Below are positions 62,963 through 64,000 of a stretch of 64,000 nt of DNA, one piece after another (within the stretch, counting starts at the first letter, position 1; each line of letters begins with the position of its first letter). The translations under genes and the position numbers were made by a program. The notes under the pieces were generated by a model. The model saw only the letters and a program-made list of their open reading frames with translations. It made no database searches and was not told where the DNA came from. The stretch is from Tildeniella nuda ZEHNDER 1965/U140 (GTDB lineage: Bacteria; Cyanobacteriota; Cyanobacteriia; Leptolyngbyales; Leptolyngbyaceae): contig JAHHIG010000015.1 of NCBI GenBank assembly GCA_019358895.1, positions 62,001 through 126,000 of the forward strand. The letters are read 5' to 3'.

Positions 62963-64000
62963 CTATATCGTCGTAAGTGGCGATTCAAAATCGTTGGGTA
63001 ATCCAATAGCGGGTAAGCCTTCGACGATCGCAACTGTTTCCACGCTGACAGTGATGACTTTTTTAATCAGACTGATAATATAGCCCTCATTTTCTAGCTG
63101 ATTTGGATCATTAGTGATACCGCTACGTTTATCGGTTTTAATTTGATATTGGTCAATAATCCAATCAAGCGCGGAACGGTTGCCAAGGCGATAGTTGAAA
63201 GTTTTAGGAGGAATGCCTGTGAGGGTCAGGAAGTCGTTGTATTTGATCTGGGTTTTATCTTTGGAGAGACGCATTTTTTCGACGCGCAGGTTGAGCGGTT
63301 CATCGGGATTTTCAACTTCTTTGAGCGGGTATTCGGGCTGGTCTTCGTAATGGACGTGAATTTCTGCCAATCGTGCGCCTGCTTTTGCTAGAAGCCAAAA
63401 GAGATCAGCGGGTTTATCGTTGAATGGGGTAGGTTCTGCGCCTTCGCCTGTGTAGGGAACGAGGGGAATGCGAGGCAGTTCGCGTTTGAGGTTAGCGGCA
63501 TAGCGTTGACGGTAGTTGGGGTGATGGAGGAGGGCGTAGGCGTAATGAAAGATGTCCCATTTACTGATAGATTCATCGCTGTAATGGGTACGAAATTGCA
63601 TCAGTGCCCAATCGGTAATATTTTCTCTGCGGTTGGTGCCATCTTCACTGTAGGTATAGAAGGGAAAACATTGAGTTGGACGACCACCAACATCAAGAGA
63701 AGGAGTATAACAAGAAATACCAGCCAGAAAAGGAAGCTGTGAGTGGTTTGTAACAGTAATAAAACGATTTTCCGCTTCTGTTTGTTCGGTCGGAACTATT
63801 ATTGAAAACTGGTATCTACGCTCATTCAAATGAGGATCGAAATAGAGAAACGATTGAGTAAAAGGTCGATAGAGCGATCGTCTTACATGATCTTCTTGAT
63901 ACTCAAGCTTCAATTGACGGTTGACGCAACTTTTCAAACCGTCTGACCAGCTAATTCTAGATTCGTCGCGAACTAAAAAATTATCAAGTTTAACCTTTTC
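62963..64000 (-). CDS. Type ISP restriction-modification enzyme, C-terminal part
   Basis: The open frame continues to the right edge, so only the last 345 or so residues are visible. They match the target-recognition and C-terminal region of type ISP enzymes (single-chain nuclease-helicase-methylase proteins): YRPFTQSFLYFDPHLNERRYQ, CFPFYTY, FHYAYALLHHPNYRQRYAANLKRELPRIPL, ALDWIIDQYQIKTDKRSGITNDPN, and the terminal VSVETVAIVEGLP. A start at 63937 would cut the protein artificially, because the frame is open upstream. It is followed by DUF433, mntA and hepT on the same strand, forming a defence cassette. Confidence 0.88.
   Translation of the reverse strand, partial: EKVKLDNFLVRDESRISWSDGLKSCVNRQLKLEYQEDHVRRSLYRPFTQSFLYFDPHLNERRYQFSIIVPTEQTEAENRFITVTNHSQLPFLAGISCYTPSLDVGGRPTQCFPFYTYSEDGTNRRENITDWALMQFRTHYSDESISKWDIFHYAYALLHHPNYRQRYAANLKRELPRIPLVPYTGEGAEPTPFNDKPADLFWLLAKAGARLAEIHVHYEDQPEYPLKEVENPDEPLNLRVEKMRLSKDKTQIKYNDFLTLTGIPPKTFNYRLGNRSALDWIIDQYQIKTDKRSGITNDPNQLENEGYIISLIKKVITVSVETVAIVEGLPAIGLPNDFESPLTTI

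Overview
The window is chromosomal DNA of a cyanobacterium. It carries psaD (photosystem I subunit II), many copies of the HIP1 octamer GCGATCGC, several conserved cyanobacterial proteins (UPF0182, an LpxB-like protein, an HHL1-like protein, a DICT-domain kinase) and long runs of heptanucleotide short tandem repeats of the kind seen in filamentous cyanobacteria. The genus cannot be fixed from the sequence alone. No rRNA, tRNA or CRISPR array was seen.

Layout. 0-13 kb is ordinary core genome: a NUDIX fragment, bcp, hisB, a two-domain glycosyltransferase, a lumenal pentapeptide protein, yraN, queA, murD, psaD with a clear terminator, a DICT-GAF histidine kinase and an LpxB-like protein. 13-20 kb holds a Ser/Thr kinase and then a same-strand cluster for extracytoplasmic methionine-sulfoxide repair: a methionine-rich MXKDX-repeat lipoprotein, a membrane-anchored thioredoxin, a CcdA-like electron transporter, a membrane-anchored single-cysteine MsrA, a b-type cytochrome and an MsrP/YedY-like molybdoenzyme. 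This looks like a sacrificial methionine sink with its own recycling chain, comparable to the MrpX/YedY1 hypochlorite system. 20-29 kb has small enzymes, asnS, an IS630-type remnant, a hydrolase-methyltransferase pair, cysQ, a PfkB kinase and rsmI. 29-33.6 kb is an accessory block: a RelE/ParE-type toxin-antitoxin pair beside a broken DUF2442 gene, then a two-gene ATPase + TPR cassette of unknown function. 33.8-40 kb holds mutS2 and a UPF0182 membrane protein, both with repeat DNA inserted in frame. 40-41 kb is debris of an IS982 transposase and a type I restriction hsdR gene.

41.8-52.3 kb is a sulfur-scavenging region: a TauE/SafE transporter with a partner membrane protein, Rrf2 and Crp-type regulators, an orphan sulfate-binding protein SbpA, a PhnD-like protein without a signal peptide, a TTC38-type TPR protein, a Tat-exported cysteine-type sulfatase and the formylglycine-generating enzyme that would activate it. 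Four promoter regions here share an inverted repeat, TACGGTA-N12-TACCGTA or close variants, always with the same 12-base spacer. It is probably the operator of an undescribed local regulon.

52.3-55 kb is gene-poor and mobile-looking, with duplicated gene tails, paired GGACTAA repeats and a dense array of GTCTC/GAGAC pentamers. 55-61 kb has a three-PAS histidine kinase, an isochorismatase-like hydrolase, and the binding protein and ATPase of a sugar-type ABC transporter whose permease is missing where an IS1-type element begins. That element is itself split by a 149-bp MITE with a perfect 9-bp target duplication. 61.7-64 kb is a defence/toxin-antitoxin island: DUF2283, HepT, MntA, DUF433 and the C-terminal part of a type ISP restriction-modification enzyme that runs off the right edge.

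A recurrent theme is repeat DNA. Besides the heptamer tracts there is a composite hairpin element in at least seven intergenic copies, two other palindrome families, and in-frame repeat expansions inside three conserved proteins.
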